DNA of 64,000 nucleotides from contig JAWQEG010000369.1 in NCBI GenBank assembly GCA_033782935.1, positions 2,051,501 to 2,115,500 on the forward strand. Reading direction: 5' to 3'. The notes below the pieces were generated by a model that saw nothing but the letters and a program-made list of their open reading frames with translations, had not been told where the DNA came from and did not search any database. The DNA comes from Petrolisthes cinctipes. Its lineage: Eukaryota > Arthropoda > Malacostraca > Decapoda > Porcellanidae. Of this stretch, positions 62,732 through 64,000 are shown in pieces (position 1 is the stretch's first letter; each line of letters starts with the position of its first letter). The position numbers and the translations under genes were made by a program.

Positions 62732-64000
62732 CGATTTTTAGCATGTTTTTAGCCTATATTTTGAAAATTTTCTAGCACTGTGTAGGCATGTACAGATTGC
62801 TTCTGGGACCCCAAAATATTGAATTTTCGGGTGTTTTGAGCCTGAATTTGAGATATAAACGGGTACAGAAGATACATGCACATATTGACTTTGGGCATCT
62901 AAAATATCGATTTTCAGCATGTTTTGGGCCTGTATTTTGAAAATACTCTAACACTGAGTAGGCATGTACAGATTGCTTCTGGGACCCCAAAATATTGAAT
63001 TTTCGGGTGTTTTGAGCCTGAATTTGAGATATAAACGGGTACTGAAGATGCATGCACATATCGACTTTTGTGCACCTAAAAGATCGATTTTCAGTATGTT
63101 TTGAGCATGTATTTTGAAAATACTCTAACACGGAGTAGGCATGTACAGATTGCTTCTGGGACCCCTAAATATCGAATTTTCGGGTGTTTTGGGACTGAAT
63201 TTGAGATATCGACTTTTTGGCACCTAAAAGATCGATTTTTAGCATGTTTTTAGCCTATATTTTGAAAATATTCTAGCACTGTACAGATTGCTTCTGGGAC
63301 CCCAAAATATTGAATTTTCGGGTGTTTTGAGCCTGAATTTGAGATATAAACGGGTACAGAAGATACATGCACATATTGACTTTGGGCACCAAAAATATAG
63401 ATTTTCAGCATGTTTTGGGCCTGAATTTTGAAAATACTCTAACACGGAGTAGGCATGTACAGATCGCTTCTGGGACCCCAAAATATCGAATTTTCGGGTG
63501 TTTAGGGCCAGAATTTGAGATATAAACGGGTACAGAAGATGCATGCACATATCGACTTTTGGGCACCTAAAAGATCGATTTTCAGTATGTTTTTGGACTG
63601 TATTTTGAAAATACTCTAACACGGAGTAGGCATGTACAGATACCTTCTGGGACCTCTAAATATCGAATTTTCGGGTGTTTTGGGACTGAATTTGAGAAAT
63701 CGATTTTTTGGCACCTAAAATGTCGATTTTTAGCATGTTTTTAGCCTATATTTTGAAAATATTCTAGCACTGTGTAGGCATGTACAGATTGCTTCTGGGA
63801 CCCCAAAATATTGAATTTTCGGGTGTTTTGAGCCTGAATTTGAGATATAAACGGGTACAGAAGATACATGCACATATTGACTTTGGGCATCTAAAATATC
63901 GATTTTCAGCATGTTTTGGGCCTGTATTTTGAAAATACTCTAACACTGAGTAGGCATGTACAGATTGCTTCTGGGACCCCAAAATATTGAATTTTCGGGT
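62732..64000 (+). repeat. Two trimers and a partial unit at right edge
   Basis: Unit starts 62732 (501), 63233 (491) and 63724 (277 bases visible). The array continues beyond the window in the same phase. Confidence 0.9.

Larger units (their letters stand above)
4651..64000 (+). repeat. Satellite array, right segment
   Basis: The same satellite resumes immediately after the insertion in the same orientation and phase, and continues past the right edge of the window. I saw no inversion, no second transposon and no unique DNA in these 59 kb. The sub-blocks below tile it by anchor position. The array leaves the window at both ends, so its true length is unknown. Confidence 0.97.

Noticed and set aside
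1..64000. CRISPR array
   Set aside because: The repeats are 148-177 bases, contiguous and without unique spacers, and no cas-like genes are present.
1..64000. Ribosomal spacer or a bacterial system
   Set aside because: No rRNA sequence, ribosome-binding pattern, operon or prokaryotic gene was seen anywhere. The array structure and SINE indicate eukaryotic satellite DNA.

Overview
The window is essentially one tandem satellite array. Apart from one 325-base insertion near the left end (4326-4650), every stretch I checked is head-to-tail satellite in a single orientation. I find no credible protein-coding gene, rRNA, functional tRNA gene, CRISPR array or unique-sequence island. Many open frames occur on both strands, up to about 190 codons, but they are translations of the same repeat in shifted frames. 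An A+T-rich satellite with nucleosome-sized monomers, higher-order units and a tRNA-derived SINE points to a eukaryotic chromosome, most likely an animal, in a centromeric, pericentromeric or other heterochromatic block. I cannot name the species from this sequence.

The array has nested levels. (1) The full-length monomer is 176 or 177 bases, and its two 88-base halves are recognisably related, so it looks like an old duplication of an 88-base unit. (2) Monomers are grouped in threes: a first monomer of 176 (or 166) bases, a second of 177 and a short third of 148, giving a 501- or 491-base trimer. The third monomer lacks 29 bases. The 166-base first monomer lacks a separate 10 bases. (3) Two diverged trimer types, called I and II here, often alternate, giving a roughly 0.99-1.0 kb period. 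(4) Blocks of several hundred bases to several kb are duplicated within the window, some without a mismatch over more than 750 bases.

I used the start of the first monomer (cgatttttagc) as an anchor and measured from anchor to anchor. This gives 128 complete units between 154 and 63723: 92 trimers, 16 dimers (314-326 bases), 10 tetramers (668-678), 6 pentamers (843-856) and 4 single 148-base monomers, about 380 monomers in all. Irregular units are dense from 1.6 to 36 kb, cluster again at 42.1-43.5 kb, and are sparse from 36.6 to 42.0 kb and from 55.6 to 62.0 kb. A sequence subfamily recurs at many positions between 38 and 58 kb. This is the pattern expected of a satellite evolving by unequal exchange and local homogenisation.

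The insertion at 4326-4650 is a minus-strand, tRNA-derived SINE-like element. It has A-box and B-box like sequences, a short 7-base tail repeat instead of poly(A), and a 7-base target-site duplication. Removing the insertion and one copy of the duplication restores a 501-base trimer exactly.
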